43,455 bases of DNA from Melioribacter sp. (GCA_003155655.1 PMDS01000084.1:1-43455), one strand, 5' to 3'. Counted from the first letter of the stretch, positions 1-10,424 are shown. The notes: a model not told the origin generated them from the letters alone. Numbers and translations are program-made.

Positions 1-286
1 GCTTGGCATAGCCATCCCTTCGGGAAAAGCCCGGATTTTTTTACTTGGTTAAACTCCACGTCCTGAAGGACATGGTTATAAATTAAATTATGCGTAAGGT
101 GACTTAATAAACTGAAAATGACAGACCATAAAATATTATTGAAATGATAAGTTATTGTAATAAAAATTTATGTAATTAAAATAATCTTGTATTAAAAGGG
201 TTTGGAATGTAAATTATTTACACTCCCATTTTATTTAATAAAATTTTAATCGTCATCCTAACAATCTCTAAAAATATAGTTTAACA
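1..286. other. Intergenic stretch with two small palindromes
   Basis: No gene is supported here. Two short inverted repeats are visible: TCCCTTCGGGA at 15-25 and GTCCTGAAGGAC at 60-71. A weak hairpin (CGGG, loop, CCCG) at 21-33 is followed by a T run at 36-42 and could be a plus-strand terminator for a gene lying left of the window. The remainder is AT-rich. The palindromes look like fragments of a dispersed intergenic repeat, but no second copy of either was seen in this window. Confidence 0.4.
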
Positions 287-327
287 AAAAATAGAAACGC
301 ATCCCAATTGGATGCGTTTCTATTTTT
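287..327 (-). terminator. Strong intrinsic terminator, likely bidirectional
   Basis: A perfect 18-bp stem runs from the A-rich left arm at 287-304 to the T-rich right arm at 310-327, with a 5-nt loop CAATT. The A tract at the left end becomes a U tract in the minus-strand transcript, so it can end the transcript of the acetylesterase gene about 130 nt upstream. The T tract on the right also allows termination of plus-strand transcripts. Confidence 0.85.
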
Positions 328-455
328 AGCCTCTGAAACATAATTATTCTGCGCTTTTAACTATAATCCCGTCAAACATATTGAAAAAAAATAGCAAGAG
401 ATTTTTTTTCAATTCAAATCTTCCTATGTAATTTATCAAAGTTTTAACTATGCAA

Positions 456-2474
456 TTAGTCTTTCCAATCATCAGTTCTAAAAGATGATGCGGGCAGCCC
501 CGCCTTATTAAATAAAGTCCCATCAACGTAATCTACCCAGCCGTAACGGACAGCAACAGGTTTTTTAACATCCGGTGAAGAAAGAACCAATTTTTTTCCG
601 TTATTTTGAACTTCAGCTATTTTAAATATATGATCTTCACCGGCGATCATAAAATTATTTGCACCTGGCTTATCAACAATTACCAGCCCGCCGTTAACAT
701 TTGTAAAATTCAATATTGCTTTATCATCTATTATCCTGATTGATTTATAAACCGGACCAGAACATATTACATTTTTATTGTAACTATTTTTTAACGCAAG
801 TAAAGCTAATCTATCACCTACTTCTTTTTTCTTGCCGGGATGAATTGTTGCGGGACTGCCAATATCCATAGTAACAGCCATTCCTGTTTTTGGTGTTGAA
901 AGGGAGAACAACTGAGCTTCTCTTAGCTTTTGCGGCTGTGACCCTGCATTATATTTCCAGGGCGCTATCTGAACATAGTAAAATGGAAAATTTCCCTGGA
1001 GCCATTCATCTCTCCAGGATTTTATCATTGCAGGAAACAGTTTTTTATAAAGTTCCGGTTGACTAATATTAGCTTCACCCTGATACCAAATTACCCCTTT
1101 AATTGTATACGGAATTAATGGCGCGATCATTCCATTAAATAAAGCAGAAGGAGTATTGGAAGAGACCGAAACTGGAACTACCGGATGTGAATAGAAGTCA
1201 TTAGCATTTACACTAAACAAATAAAATTTGTCTGCCAATAATTGTGCAACGGGCAAAAATTTCCAGTCCCCTGCCAGGGAGATCATCTCGTTACTATCTT
1301 TCAAGGATATTTTAAGCAATTCCGGATTTCCCCAAATACCTCCACCTCCCATAATGTCAACAACTCTCACAGCAATTGTTAAAACACTATCTTTAACAAT
1401 CTCTGCAGGTACTGAATAATTCCGGTGAGTTGCATAATAGCCTGCAACTTCAATACCACCCACCTTAACTCCATTAACATAAGACAAATCCATATCATCA
1501 ATTGCAGCCAGTTCAAGCACTAAATCTTTATTCAGCCATGTTTTAGGAATATCAATTTTTTTTCTGAACCATATAACGCCGTCAAAATCACCAAAGGATG
1601 TACTTTCCCACAACGTCGGCAGCTTCATTGTCTTCCAATCTGCATCATTAAATGCAGTGTCTGCACATTGTGAATCCTTGAAATCCAAATTCTTCCATTT
1701 TGAGGATTCATCTGTATTATCAACTGCCAAAACCGGATGAGATTTAATCCATTCTTCATAATTTTTAATTTCGCCCTGACTTTCGTTCAGCTTTTTAATA
1801 AGGTTTTTATATTCTTCAATATTTGAAAGCGCTTTACCGCTTGTCCATGATTCAGCCGGAGTTCCTCCCCAGCTTGAGTGAATCAATCCAACCGGAATTT
1901 TTAAAGCCTGAGTTAATTTTTTACCAAAGAAATATGCAGTAGCGCTAAACTTCTTTGCTGTTTCAGGGTTACATTCAACCCATTTTCCGATACAATCAGT
2001 TTCCTGTTTTCCAGAAGCTACTTGTGTAACAGTAAAGAGTTTCAAATATGGATTGTCTGCTGAATTAATTTCCTGTGCAGAATTAGCAACAGTATCGGTT
2101 GGAAATCCCCTTAACGGCATTTCCATGTTGGACTGCCCGGAACAGACCCAAACTTCACCAGAAAAAACATTTTTATATGTTATAGTTGTATCACCAATTT
2201 GAATAGAAACCTCATAAGGTCCGCCGGCTTTTGGTGTCTTCAATTTGGCTGACCAATTACCATCCTTATTCACAATAGTTTTTGATGATGCGCCCCAACT
2301 ACTCTTAATCAAAACAGTCAGATCAGGAGATGCCTTTCCCCAAAGATTAACTTTAGTTTGGCGCTGTAAAACCATGTTATCACCAAACAGAGGCGGAATT
2401 ACAATATTTTTTCCGTTTGCTGCATAAGCATTAATGAATCCAAATATCATAATAAGCAATAAATATTTTTTCAC
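456..2474 (-). CDS. Secreted sialate O-acetylesterase-like SGNH hydrolase
   Basis: Likely removes O-acetyl groups from sialic acids or other acetylated sugars outside the cytoplasm. The protein has 672 aa and a signal peptide (residues 1-19, Ala-Tyr-Ala end). The SGNH nucleophile motif GQSNM places the catalytic Ser at 115; the WYQGE block follows at 463-467, and the DxxH-type dyad is plausibly Asp537 and His545. Residues about 260-400 form an inserted galactose-binding-like jelly roll, as in many bacterial members that split the catalytic domain. The start is GTG, read from the codon at 2472-2474 and supported by AGAGGA 8 nt upstream. It is the last gene of the minus-strand carbohydrate block and is followed by a strong terminator. 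The family call is confident; the exact acetylated substrate cannot be read from sequence. Confidence 0.88.
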   Translation of the reverse strand: MKKYLLLIMIFGFINAYAANGKNIVIPPLFGDNMVLQRQTKVNLWGKASPDLTVLIKSSWGASSKTIVNKDGNWSAKLKTPKAGGPYEVSIQIGDTTITYKNVFSGEVWVCSGQSNMEMPLRGFPTDTVANSAQEINSADNPYLKLFTVTQVASGKQETDCIGKWVECNPETAKKFSATAYFFGKKLTQALKIPVGLIHSSWGGTPAESWTSGKALSNIEEYKNLIKKLNESQGEIKNYEEWIKSHPVLAVDNTDESSKWKNLDFKDSQCADTAFNDADWKTMKLPTLWESTSFGDFDGVIWFRKKIDIPKTWLNKDLVLELAAIDDMDLSYVNGVKVGGIEVAGYYATHRNYSVPAEIVKDSVLTIAVRVVDIMGGGGIWGNPELLKISLKDSNEMISLAGDWKFLPVAQLLADKFYLFSVNANDFYSHPVVPVSVSSNTPSALFNGMIAPLIPYTIKGVIWYQGEANISQPELYKKLFPAMIKSWRDEWLQGNFPFYYVQIAPWKYNAGSQPQKLREAQLFSLSTPKTGMAVTMDIGSPATIHPGKKKEVGDRLALLALKNSYNKNVICSGPVYKSIRIIDDKAILNFTNVNGGLVIVDKPGANNFMIAGEDHIFKIAEVQNNGKKLVLSSPDVKKPVAVRYGWVDYVDGTLFNKAGLPASSFRTDDWKD

Positions 2475-2772
2475 TTTGAATTCCTCTTATTTTATTTCCA
2501 ATAGGTAAATTGTTTCAGGATTCTCATTATTCGACATTAATCATACTATTTTTTTTACACTGCAAAGTATTGAGTGCTAAATTTACGAAAAATATTGAAT
2601 GCCGCATACCGGATAATTATAATCTTCTGCGGCTTTATTTAACTAAAATAAAAACCAATTATTGAATAACTCCGGGTTCTGCGTCCGGGAGGGAAATACC
2701 GCTATTCCTCTAAAAATACCCCGCTCAATAAAACCGGATTTTCATTTTCATATAACTGAATCCGTATGAAAC

Positions 2773-5403
2773 TTAAAGAGAGAACCAATAATTAAATTTT
2801 ACCAGGAAAATATTATCAGGAACAATCTTTCTAATATCATTAATTGCGCTGCCAACCGATTTTGATGTTGAGCCAAGACCAGTCAAATCGCCAGCCCATA
2901 CAATAAAGAGTTGTGAACCGGGTTTATATTCCCATCTAAAGACAAGATTTGAGCGGAATTGTGAAAAACTAAAATCAGGATTTGATATTTGAGCTTCATA
3001 TTTTCCGTTATAGTTTGCATCAAGCAATACATTATCGCCCGATAATTTTGAATTATAAACAAGAAATCTGTCAAAATAATTATCCGCGCGTCCATTTACG
3101 GCGTCTTTGAATTCAGAATATGAGCCTACCGCTGCAAAAGGACTTCCGTAATATTGTATTGACAACTCCGGCGTAATATTCCAATCAACTCTGAATGTAA
3201 AACCAAGAGTTTCCTGTTCCAATTTTCCGAGTATATAATGTTCCTTTGAATTAAAATTTGTTGTGCATACATACTGCAGGTTATCGTTATTTCTTGTATA
3301 GCTGGTATTAAACGAAATATAAAGAGTATTAACCGGCCTGAAATTAATTCCCGCTTGATAGGAAATACTTTCCGCACTATTTTCAGAGGAATGTTGAAAG
3401 CTCATGCCGGCATTAAAAAATACTTTTTTGGAATTATCGGAGCTAAGCGATAGATCATAAGAAAGCGATGACGGAAGTTTCATTGCAAAGCCGCCGCGCA
3501 GTATTCTTGGGTCCAGTTTTGCTGTATTAAATGCAGCATCCGTCGAAATGCTCCAGTTATTAGTAAAACCAAAACTTAATGAGCCTCCGATGCCGGATGA
3601 CAAAAATTCTCCCGCGTAATTCCAATTATTGCTTTCAGTTAATCCTGCTGAAAACGAATTTAATATTCCAGACGGCTGGTTAATTGAATATGAAATTGAA
3701 TTACCCTGCGACAGCAGGTCTGCTGTCTGCATAAAACCGACATCATTCAACTCAAGTCCCGGTGACCGCCAGTTGATATTTGTTGAATATCTCCATAAGC
3801 CTTTACTAGCCTTACCAAAAATTACTTTTCCGCCCTGCCCGTATAAACTTGTCATAGAGGAATCAAAATGAACACCTATTATATCCGGTCTTTGATAATA
3901 TCTTGCAGATGAATTTTGAAGATCCAGCATTGCATTTTTATCTCCGGTAACAATGCTGCCAACAAATTTTGCATTCACATAAAATTCCTTATCGTTCCAA
4001 TAGTGAAGAAAATCCAGCCCGCCGGTATACGCTCCACGATTCATAAAATTAAGATTATCGTCATGAATAAAACGGTTTGTTGCTGTTAGAATACCGCCAA
4101 TTATAGTTGCTCCTTCATTGAAATCTTTTTGAACTCTTCCTATAATGTAATTTGTCATCGGCTCTACTGTTTTGCTTTTTTCAATGCCGTTTTGGGAAAT
4201 CAGAGCAGGTTCATCTGAAGTCAGGCTTTGAATAATCCCAATTGACATGCCGTCATCAGTTTTACCGCTTAATTTCACAGCATCAAGAATAGTTGCCTTA
4301 TCCGGCATTTTAAGATATTCATCACTGTTAATAGATGGAGTATAAGTTGGCTGGTGACCAATTCTTCTTGAATAGAATGCATTAAGATCATCGATGCTAA
4401 AATCAAAAATACTTTTCCCTTCCAAAAAAAATGGGCGTTTTTCTTCAAAGAAAGTTTCAAAGGCGGTTAAATTCATTACTGATGGGTCTGCTTCAACCTG
4501 GCCAAAATCAGGATTGATAGTGAAGTTGAAAACAAAACTGTTTGATAGATTTATTTTACCGTCAACACCGGCATTTCCAGCCCAGCTTTTTCCATACTGT
4601 TTATATGGGTTATTTAGTTCTCTCTGATAGGTATTTAATTTTTCCAGAATATACGGAGTCAATTCCAAATCCAAATGTTTTTTTAATCCATTTATTCCGT
4701 TCAGGTGACCAAAGAAGTAAAGCATACCAGGACCATTTTGTTCTTGAACTTCCCAATCATCTTCTTCTTTCAGGCGGTCTATCCATCTCCAGCAGTGCAA
4801 ACCCCAGGTTTGCTGATCTTGATCTCTAAACCTAAGCTGGCTGAGAGGGATTTGCATCTCTGCAACCCAGGCAGAATCTTCAGAGCCTGCGCTGGCATAC
4901 CATACCGCATTCCAATTTGCATCGCCATTCATTGGGTTGGTTAGAATAACATCTGCTTTTTGTCCGGCGGCAGTAACATCAAATTCAAAACCTGTACGGT
5001 GGTCATGATAACTATCGAAACAGACACCGGCAACATCGCCGGTAAATTCGTCTCTTCTGCCGGCAATTCTTAATATTTTCTCCGGTTCTTTATCATACGC
5101 GCGTATAGCTACATATAAATTTTCATCATCGTATAGAATCTTCAATTCAGTTTTTTGAGAAGGCACCCCTTTTTCTTTCGGAATCCATTGAGTAAAATTT
5201 CCAGTCCATTCGCCAATTTTCCAACATTCATCATTTAACTTCCCGTCAATTAAAGGGGGAGCTGTAGTTAATCTAATGATAGTATATGTTCTTACTTTTC
5301 TTAGGGAGGAAGAATCCTGTCCGCTTACATATTCATTTTTAGAAGCATAAACCGTACTTATTACGGCACATAACCAAATAAATAAACACTTGAACAGTCG
5401 CAT
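2773..5403 (-). CDS. CBM9-like / DUF5916 outer-membrane protein
   Basis: The 876-aa protein has a signal peptide (about 1-20). A carbohydrate-binding family 9-like domain occupies about residues 45-210, recognisable from the PPLIDGKLNDECW start and the LYDDENLYVAIRAYD strand. A long beta-rich DUF5916 region follows, ending in an aromatic residue pattern typical of outer-membrane barrels (FNYWFSL). Family members are usually surface or outer-membrane proteins of unknown biochemical role in Bacteroidota-related bacteria; the N-terminal domain suggests glycan contact. ATG start with a good AAGGAG 6 nt upstream. It lies between the pullulanase and the acetylesterase on the same strand, with gaps of about 290-300 nt on both sides, so it probably has its own promoter. 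Domain identity is confident; function is inferred from context. Confidence 0.82.
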   Translation of the reverse strand: MRLFKCLFIWLCAVISTVYASKNEYVSGQDSSSLRKVRTYTIIRLTTAPPLIDGKLNDECWKIGEWTGNFTQWIPKEKGVPSQKTELKILYDDENLYVAIRAYDKEPEKILRIAGRRDEFTGDVAGVCFDSYHDHRTGFEFDVTAAGQKADVILTNPMNGDANWNAVWYASAGSEDSAWVAEMQIPLSQLRFRDQDQQTWGLHCWRWIDRLKEEDDWEVQEQNGPGMLYFFGHLNGINGLKKHLDLELTPYILEKLNTYQRELNNPYKQYGKSWAGNAGVDGKINLSNSFVFNFTINPDFGQVEADPSVMNLTAFETFFEEKRPFFLEGKSIFDFSIDDLNAFYSRRIGHQPTYTPSINSDEYLKMPDKATILDAVKLSGKTDDGMSIGIIQSLTSDEPALISQNGIEKSKTVEPMTNYIIGRVQKDFNEGATIIGGILTATNRFIHDDNLNFMNRGAYTGGLDFLHYWNDKEFYVNAKFVGSIVTGDKNAMLDLQNSSARYYQRPDIIGVHFDSSMTSLYGQGGKVIFGKASKGLWRYSTNINWRSPGLELNDVGFMQTADLLSQGNSISYSINQPSGILNSFSAGLTESNNWNYAGEFLSSGIGGSLSFGFTNNWSISTDAAFNTAKLDPRILRGGFAMKLPSSLSYDLSLSSDNSKKVFFNAGMSFQHSSENSAESISYQAGINFRPVNTLYISFNTSYTRNNDNLQYVCTTNFNSKEHYILGKLEQETLGFTFRVDWNITPELSIQYYGSPFAAVGSYSEFKDAVNGRADNYFDRFLVYNSKLSGDNVLLDANYNGKYEAQISNPDFSFSQFRSNLVFRWEYKPGSQLFIVWAGDLTGLGSTSKSVGSAINDIRKIVPDNIFLVKFNYWFSL

Positions 5404-5512
5404 TTTTTCTCCTTTAAGTTGATAAAATTATTCAGTCAATTATGTATTTTTATAAAAAATTTTCATATCAACATATTAATGCAGAAAATAATTAAAACGG
5501 TTAAAATTGAAA

Positions 5513-5524
5513 TGAACCGGTTCA
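5513..5524. promoter_or_regulatory. LacI-type operator-like palindrome
   Basis: TGAACCGGTTCA is a perfect 12-bp palindrome with the central CG dinucleotide typical of LacI-family operators. A looser related sequence, TTAAAACGGTTAAA, lies just left of it at about 5492-5505. The site is about 110 nt upstream of the DUF5916 start and downstream of the pullulanase stop. No LacI-family gene lies in this window, so a regulator would have to act in trans. A short palindrome can arise by chance. Confidence 0.35.
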
Positions 5525-5695
5525 ATAATATAAATTACATCATTCAAATTCAAGGTGTTTTTTGATAATATTGATGAATTTAGCCCATTTTTATGTAAAC
5601 AGACTATCCCAACCTGATAAATATTCTCTTCCCCGGAATTGAACCAATAGAGTCTTGTCTAAGACTTTATCCATTGAATAACACTTTCCCTGCAA

Positions 5696-7831
5696 CTATT
5701 TCAATTTCAATACCATTCCCGTTGTTGTTTCGAGTTTGATTTTTCCTTCAACAACAGATGATGGTTTTATTCCAGCAGAATTTTTGTTTACAAGTACTTC
5801 CCACTGACCTGCGGGTAAAGAAAATTCCAATTCCTGTTTTGGATCTGCATTGAACGCAACAAAAAATTTATCGTTTTTATATTTCAATAAATAGCTTAGA
5901 CCAAATTTACTTTGCGGATGATCGATAAATGATATGCCTTCATACTCAGCCCTGCGGAATGCAGCAAAATTATTTCTGAGCATGATCAACCCTTTATAAT
6001 ACTCAACCAGATCTTTATTTATTCCGGCGTGTTTATAGTTTATATAATTTGTCCTGTTGTCTTTGTTGTACGAGTTGTGATCGATTTTCCCTTTGTTTTT
6101 ATCAAGTTGGAATATGTTCGGCTGAATAACTTTTGAACGAGCAAATTCCTGTCCCTCGCTTATCATTGTTATTCCCTGTGAAGTTAAAAGGAAAAGTGCA
6201 CCAAGTTTATTTAACTTCACCTGGTAAGGCGAAAGTTTAGCATTCTTATCAACGTCTTTAATTATTTTTTCAGGGTCAACTTCCTTAGAACCGATTCTAA
6301 TAAAATCTCCAAACGTCATATCATCGTGCGATTCGAGATAATTTACTGAATGTTCTTTCCTCTGGAAAAGTCCAAGTGAATCACGTACAAGTGTTCCGTT
6401 TACATAACTTTTTATTCTTTGCGGAGAATTATTATCAAACCACTTGCCAAAGATCCATCCAAGCCCGTCATTCGGATTCTGACCTTTGATACCGTTTCTT
6501 ATCTGGTCATTCCAGGGTGCCCAGTCACGTTTGGAAAAACCTGCAGGATCGTAACCACCTCCCCATGGTTCGCATGTAAAAATGACTTGCGGATTTACTT
6601 TTCTTGCTTCGGAAATTATTTCCTCAATTGTTTTCCAATCTAAAAGCTTGCCAAGATCAAAACGGAACCCGTCAATTTTATATTCTTTCATCCAGTACAA
6701 AATACTTTCTATAATTAAACGCCGTACCATAGGTCTTTCAGTCTTCAAATCATTTCCGCATCCGCTCTCAGCTAAATAATTTCCTTTTGAATCCAGACGG
6801 AAATAATATTCCTTATCAATCTGCTTTAGATTTCCAATTTCAAATTCCGAAAGATGATTATATACCACATCCATCATTACAGCAATACCTTCCTTATGGA
6901 ATGCCTTTACCATATCCTTAAACCCATTTATCTGCGAACCATCCGCGCCAATCCATCTATTCCATTTCAATTCTTTCCAGCTGTAGTTGTAATAAGCGCA
7001 TGGAGCAAAAAAATTTGAGGTCATATATCCCCAATGATTTCTCTCGTATAAATTCCATGTATTTAATCTGCCATCGAGTGAATCAAGAAATGGTAACTCA
7101 ATATTCCCAAATTCCTGTGCTGGTAATAGTTCAACAGTATTCACACCAAGTGATTTTATATAACCTATTCCGCCTCTTATTCCTTTTTCGGTTAGTCCTT
7201 TATAAGAACCCCGATATTTAGAGCCGGAAGATTTATGTGCTGTCATATCCCGGACATGCATTTCATAAATAATTAAATCGCGCCAATCTCTTTCCACACA
7301 GACTGTATTTTCCCAATCATAAGGTTTGTCTTTAACTACAATTGCGCGGCGGGGATTCAAATATGTTGTGTAAGTTGTAACAGCTTTTGCATAAGGATCA
7401 ACGCATACAGGCATATCAGGATTATGTTGATTATCACCTTCATGAAGAATCTTGAATCCGTAAAATTTTCCGTAAAGTTCTCCATCAACCGCGGTTTCCC
7501 AAACTCCGTTCTCATCTTTTACGAGCAGATATTCCTTTCCGATAGTTTCTTCCGGTTTATTAAAGATGCAAAGCTGAACTTTTTTTGCAGAAGGAGCGAA
7601 CAGTCTGAAATAAGTTTTTCCATTTTCTACAAATGATCCGAGTTTTTTATCAGAATAATACTTATCGAGTTCCTTATAATGCTTTTGAAACACGGTTGTG
7701 TCTTTAATAGTTTTTTCCGTATATGAATCTTTCAAATACAAATTTTCTCCGCATATAGTTTGTAAATAAAACGAGCAAATTAACAGTATTAATGTCTTTG
7801 TTATTATCGAATTAGTGTTCATATTTTTCAT
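5696..7831 (-). CDS. Pullulanase-like GH13 glycoside hydrolase
   Basis: Hydrolyses alpha-glucan linkages, probably alpha-1,6 branch points, outside the cytoplasm. The protein has 711 aa with an N-terminal hydrophobic signal (about 10-29) and a CBM48-like beta domain (about 70-165, motif YFRLFAPSAKKVQL). The TIM barrel carries the four GH13 regions: DVVYNH at 321-326, DGFRFD with nucleophile Asp392, FTCEPWGG with acid/base Glu421, and ESHDD with the third acid Asp503. A C-terminal beta domain ends near 711. The layout and the NHWGY segment at 265-269 fit type I pullulanases, but a related debranching or alpha-amylase specificity cannot be excluded. It starts 11 nt after the GH31 stop and is almost certainly co-transcribed with it. 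The ATG is preceded by a modest AAGG-like site. Confidence 0.88.
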   Translation of the reverse strand: MKNMNTNSIITKTLILLICSFYLQTICGENLYLKDSYTEKTIKDTTVFQKHYKELDKYYSDKKLGSFVENGKTYFRLFAPSAKKVQLCIFNKPEETIGKEYLLVKDENGVWETAVDGELYGKFYGFKILHEGDNQHNPDMPVCVDPYAKAVTTYTTYLNPRRAIVVKDKPYDWENTVCVERDWRDLIIYEMHVRDMTAHKSSGSKYRGSYKGLTEKGIRGGIGYIKSLGVNTVELLPAQEFGNIELPFLDSLDGRLNTWNLYERNHWGYMTSNFFAPCAYYNYSWKELKWNRWIGADGSQINGFKDMVKAFHKEGIAVMMDVVYNHLSEFEIGNLKQIDKEYYFRLDSKGNYLAESGCGNDLKTERPMVRRLIIESILYWMKEYKIDGFRFDLGKLLDWKTIEEIISEARKVNPQVIFTCEPWGGGYDPAGFSKRDWAPWNDQIRNGIKGQNPNDGLGWIFGKWFDNNSPQRIKSYVNGTLVRDSLGLFQRKEHSVNYLESHDDMTFGDFIRIGSKEVDPEKIIKDVDKNAKLSPYQVKLNKLGALFLLTSQGITMISEGQEFARSKVIQPNIFQLDKNKGKIDHNSYNKDNRTNYINYKHAGINKDLVEYYKGLIMLRNNFAAFRRAEYEGISFIDHPQSKFGLSYLLKYKNDKFFVAFNADPKQELEFSLPAGQWEVLVNKNSAGIKPSSVVEGKIKLETTTGMVLKLK

Positions 7832-7842
7832 TTGCCTTAAAT

Positions 7843-10251
7843 TTAATAATCTATTATAATTTCCGAATTTCCCGCAGCTTCAATTTTGAATTGTAAAACG
7901 GACGTTGACCCGTCATAATCTATATCTGTTAATGGTATATTTTTATTATTGATTGAGATTCTTTTAGGTTTTGGCGCGTCAACAAAAGTAAGAAGATAAT
8001 TCTTCACTGTTGAAGTATATCCGCTCTTTGTTTTTTCAACATTGAGTTTTAATGACTTGCTGTCTTTTTTCAATGAAAAATTTGTAAGTGAGTAAATACC
8101 TTTTTCATATTCGTAACTTATTCCGTCATCCTCGTAGAAAGCATAGCTGGATTTTGCGGCGGGGAATATAACAAATTCAATCTGTTCAATCTTTTTCTCT
8201 CCTACATAATTTTGAACATCCTGCATTGGAAATATGCCGCCCTCCTTAAAATAGATAGGAATTTTATTCAAACCCACTTCAATAACCAGCCACTGCCCGC
8301 CCTGCAATGTTTTATTCGCATTAACATCATACCATCTTCCTTCAGGCAGATATAATTTTTTGAACCTGTCTGTAGATTGAAGCACAGGGGCAATTAATGA
8401 ATATTCACCAAGCATATATTGATATTGAGCATCTTCTTTATAACAATTTTCATCATTCTGGTAATTCATGAACACCGGGCGCATAATCGGCAGTCCGGTT
8501 TGAGATGCGTTATAAAATTCACTATACCAAAATGGCAGCAGCTTATACCGCAATTGAATTACCTGTCTAACAAGATTTTCAACATCCTCATTGAAAGCCC
8601 ATGGTTCATGTGCTCTTGAATTTCTTTCTGCATGACCTCGGAAGAAAGGTGTAAATGCGCCAAGTTGCATCCAGCGGACGTACATATCATTCGTGGGTTC
8701 GCCAATGAATCCGCCAACATCGGAACCTACAAACGGCACACCGCTTAGACCAAGATTTTGCGGCATTGTACATGCTAATTTTAAGTGTTCTTCAGTAGCC
8801 TCATTATCACCTGTCCAGACTGCTGAATATCTTTGCACTCCTGCAAAACCTGCGCGCGTTAAAACGAAGTGCCGCATAGCGGAATATTTTCTTAAGCCCT
8901 CTCTTGTTGCACGCGCCATTGAAAGCGCATACACATTATGAATTTTTTTATGACCGGCAGTAAAGCCGTTGTCATTAAACTGAACTAAATCCGGAAAACT
9001 TTGTCCCCATGTAGAAGGTTCGTTCATGTCATTCCAGAATCCTTCAATGCCAAGATCAAGAAATGAAGAGAGATGGGTTCCCCACCAATCGCGGGTTTCT
9101 TTTTTTGTAAAATCGGGAAAGTATGCCCAGCTTGGCCATACTTCTCCCTGGTAAGGAATGCCATCGGGATATTTCGCAAAAAGATCTTTCTCAAGTCCTT
9201 CTTTTGCCATAAAATAATTGGGGTCTGCTTTTACACCGGGATCTATAATCGGAATAATTTTAAATCCGTCATTTTTCAAATCGGAGATCATTTTTGCAGG
9301 ATCAGGAAAGCGGTTCTTATCGAATGTAAAAACCCTGTAGCCGTTCATGTAATCTATATCAAGATAAATAACATCGCATGGAATATTTTTTTCGCGGAAG
9401 GTTTTTGCAATGCTTCTAACTTTTGATTCAGGATAATAACTCCACCTGCTCTGCTGGTAACCGAGCGCCCACATCGGCGGCATTTCAATTCTTCCTGTGA
9501 GCTTTGTATAATCTGAAACGATGCGTTTTATTTCCGGTCCGAATATGAAATAGTAATCCATTTCACCCTTATCGGCGCCGAACCAGTAAAAACGGTTGTT
9601 GCTTGCGCCAAAATTAAAATATGATTTATATGTGTTATCAAAAAATATTCCGTATGCTTTATAATTTCTTATTCCGATAAAAAACGGGATGGATTCATAA
9701 AGCTCGTCTTTTCTTCCGGTATACGAAGGGTAATCTGAGTTCCATAATGTGTACTGCTTGCCGTTTTTTAAAAGACCATCAGACTTCTCTCCAAGTCCAT
9801 AAAATTTTTCATCGCTAAAAAGTTTTTTGAAGCAGCGCACTTCTTCATTATCAAATGATACTCCAAAGCTTTCTTCATCAGTGTTGAGAAGATTCATCTG
9901 CTTATCATAAACAGAAACACGGCAGGGATTTTTTTTGATTTGTACAATTAGCTCATCAGTAGATAGCACATATTTGTCATTCTCTTCTTTCAACTCGCTA
10001 TTTACAGTTATTGCTTGCTTAAATACAACCGAATAAGAGGGTGCTTTTGAAAACTCATCAAGGCTAGTGTACCTAAAACGGATAATGTTAGAGTTTACAA
10101 CGTAAATGTTCAGCTTGGCATTGGATAATATAAATTCAATATGATCCATGTACGGTTTAAAACTTCTAATCTCTCCTGCATACTTAAATTCAGCTTGCAA
10201 CTCTGTAACAATTAAAATAATAATTAAAAAAAGAATGGATGCTTTTCTCAT
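7843..10251 (-). CDS. GH31 alpha-glucosidase, secreted
   Basis: Releases glucose from alpha-linked oligosaccharides, complementing the pullulanase just downstream. The reading frame stays open up to 10350, but a clear signal peptide (MRKASILFLIIILIVTELQA) begins at the ATG at 10251, so that start is chosen; it gives 802 aa. An N-terminal GH31 sandwich domain (about 25-240) precedes the catalytic barrel. The nucleophile is Asp408 in WNDMNEPSTW, and the acid/base is Asp482 in WTGDNEA. C-terminal beta domains fill residues about 590-802. It is the first gene of a two-gene operon with the pullulanase (11-nt gap). Close specificity (maltose, isomaltose, xyloside) cannot be settled from motifs alone. 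Upstream lies a 324-nt gap holding one dispersed repeat. Confidence 0.92.
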   Translation of the reverse strand: MRKASILFLIIILIVTELQAEFKYAGEIRSFKPYMDHIEFILSNAKLNIYVVNSNIIRFRYTSLDEFSKAPSYSVVFKQAITVNSELKEENDKYVLSTDELIVQIKKNPCRVSVYDKQMNLLNTDEESFGVSFDNEEVRCFKKLFSDEKFYGLGEKSDGLLKNGKQYTLWNSDYPSYTGRKDELYESIPFFIGIRNYKAYGIFFDNTYKSYFNFGASNNRFYWFGADKGEMDYYFIFGPEIKRIVSDYTKLTGRIEMPPMWALGYQQSRWSYYPESKVRSIAKTFREKNIPCDVIYLDIDYMNGYRVFTFDKNRFPDPAKMISDLKNDGFKIIPIIDPGVKADPNYFMAKEGLEKDLFAKYPDGIPYQGEVWPSWAYFPDFTKKETRDWWGTHLSSFLDLGIEGFWNDMNEPSTWGQSFPDLVQFNDNGFTAGHKKIHNVYALSMARATREGLRKYSAMRHFVLTRAGFAGVQRYSAVWTGDNEATEEHLKLACTMPQNLGLSGVPFVGSDVGGFIGEPTNDMYVRWMQLGAFTPFFRGHAERNSRAHEPWAFNEDVENLVRQVIQLRYKLLPFWYSEFYNASQTGLPIMRPVFMNYQNDENCYKEDAQYQYMLGEYSLIAPVLQSTDRFKKLYLPEGRWYDVNANKTLQGGQWLVIEVGLNKIPIYFKEGGIFPMQDVQNYVGEKKIEQIEFVIFPAAKSSYAFYEDDGISYEYEKGIYSLTNFSLKKDSKSLKLNVEKTKSGYTSTVKNYLLTFVDAPKPKRISINNKNIPLTDIDYDGSTSVLQFKIEAAGNSEIIIDY

Positions 10252-10424
10252 TTTATTATAGCCCGGAATATTTATTGTGAAAATAGGAAATGTGGGGAAG
10301 ATTAGGAAACGTAAGTGAGCGTGATTAAATGAACAGAGCATAATAACCATCCCTCGATGTGATTATATAATAATGGCGGCGGACAGGCCAGATGTCTGCC
10401 CTACGAGAGATTTTAGGATGTATC

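Noticed and set aside
344-526. 60-codon minus-strand reading frame
   Set aside because: It overlaps the 3' end of the acetylesterase gene in another frame and runs toward a terminator; composition is not protein-like.
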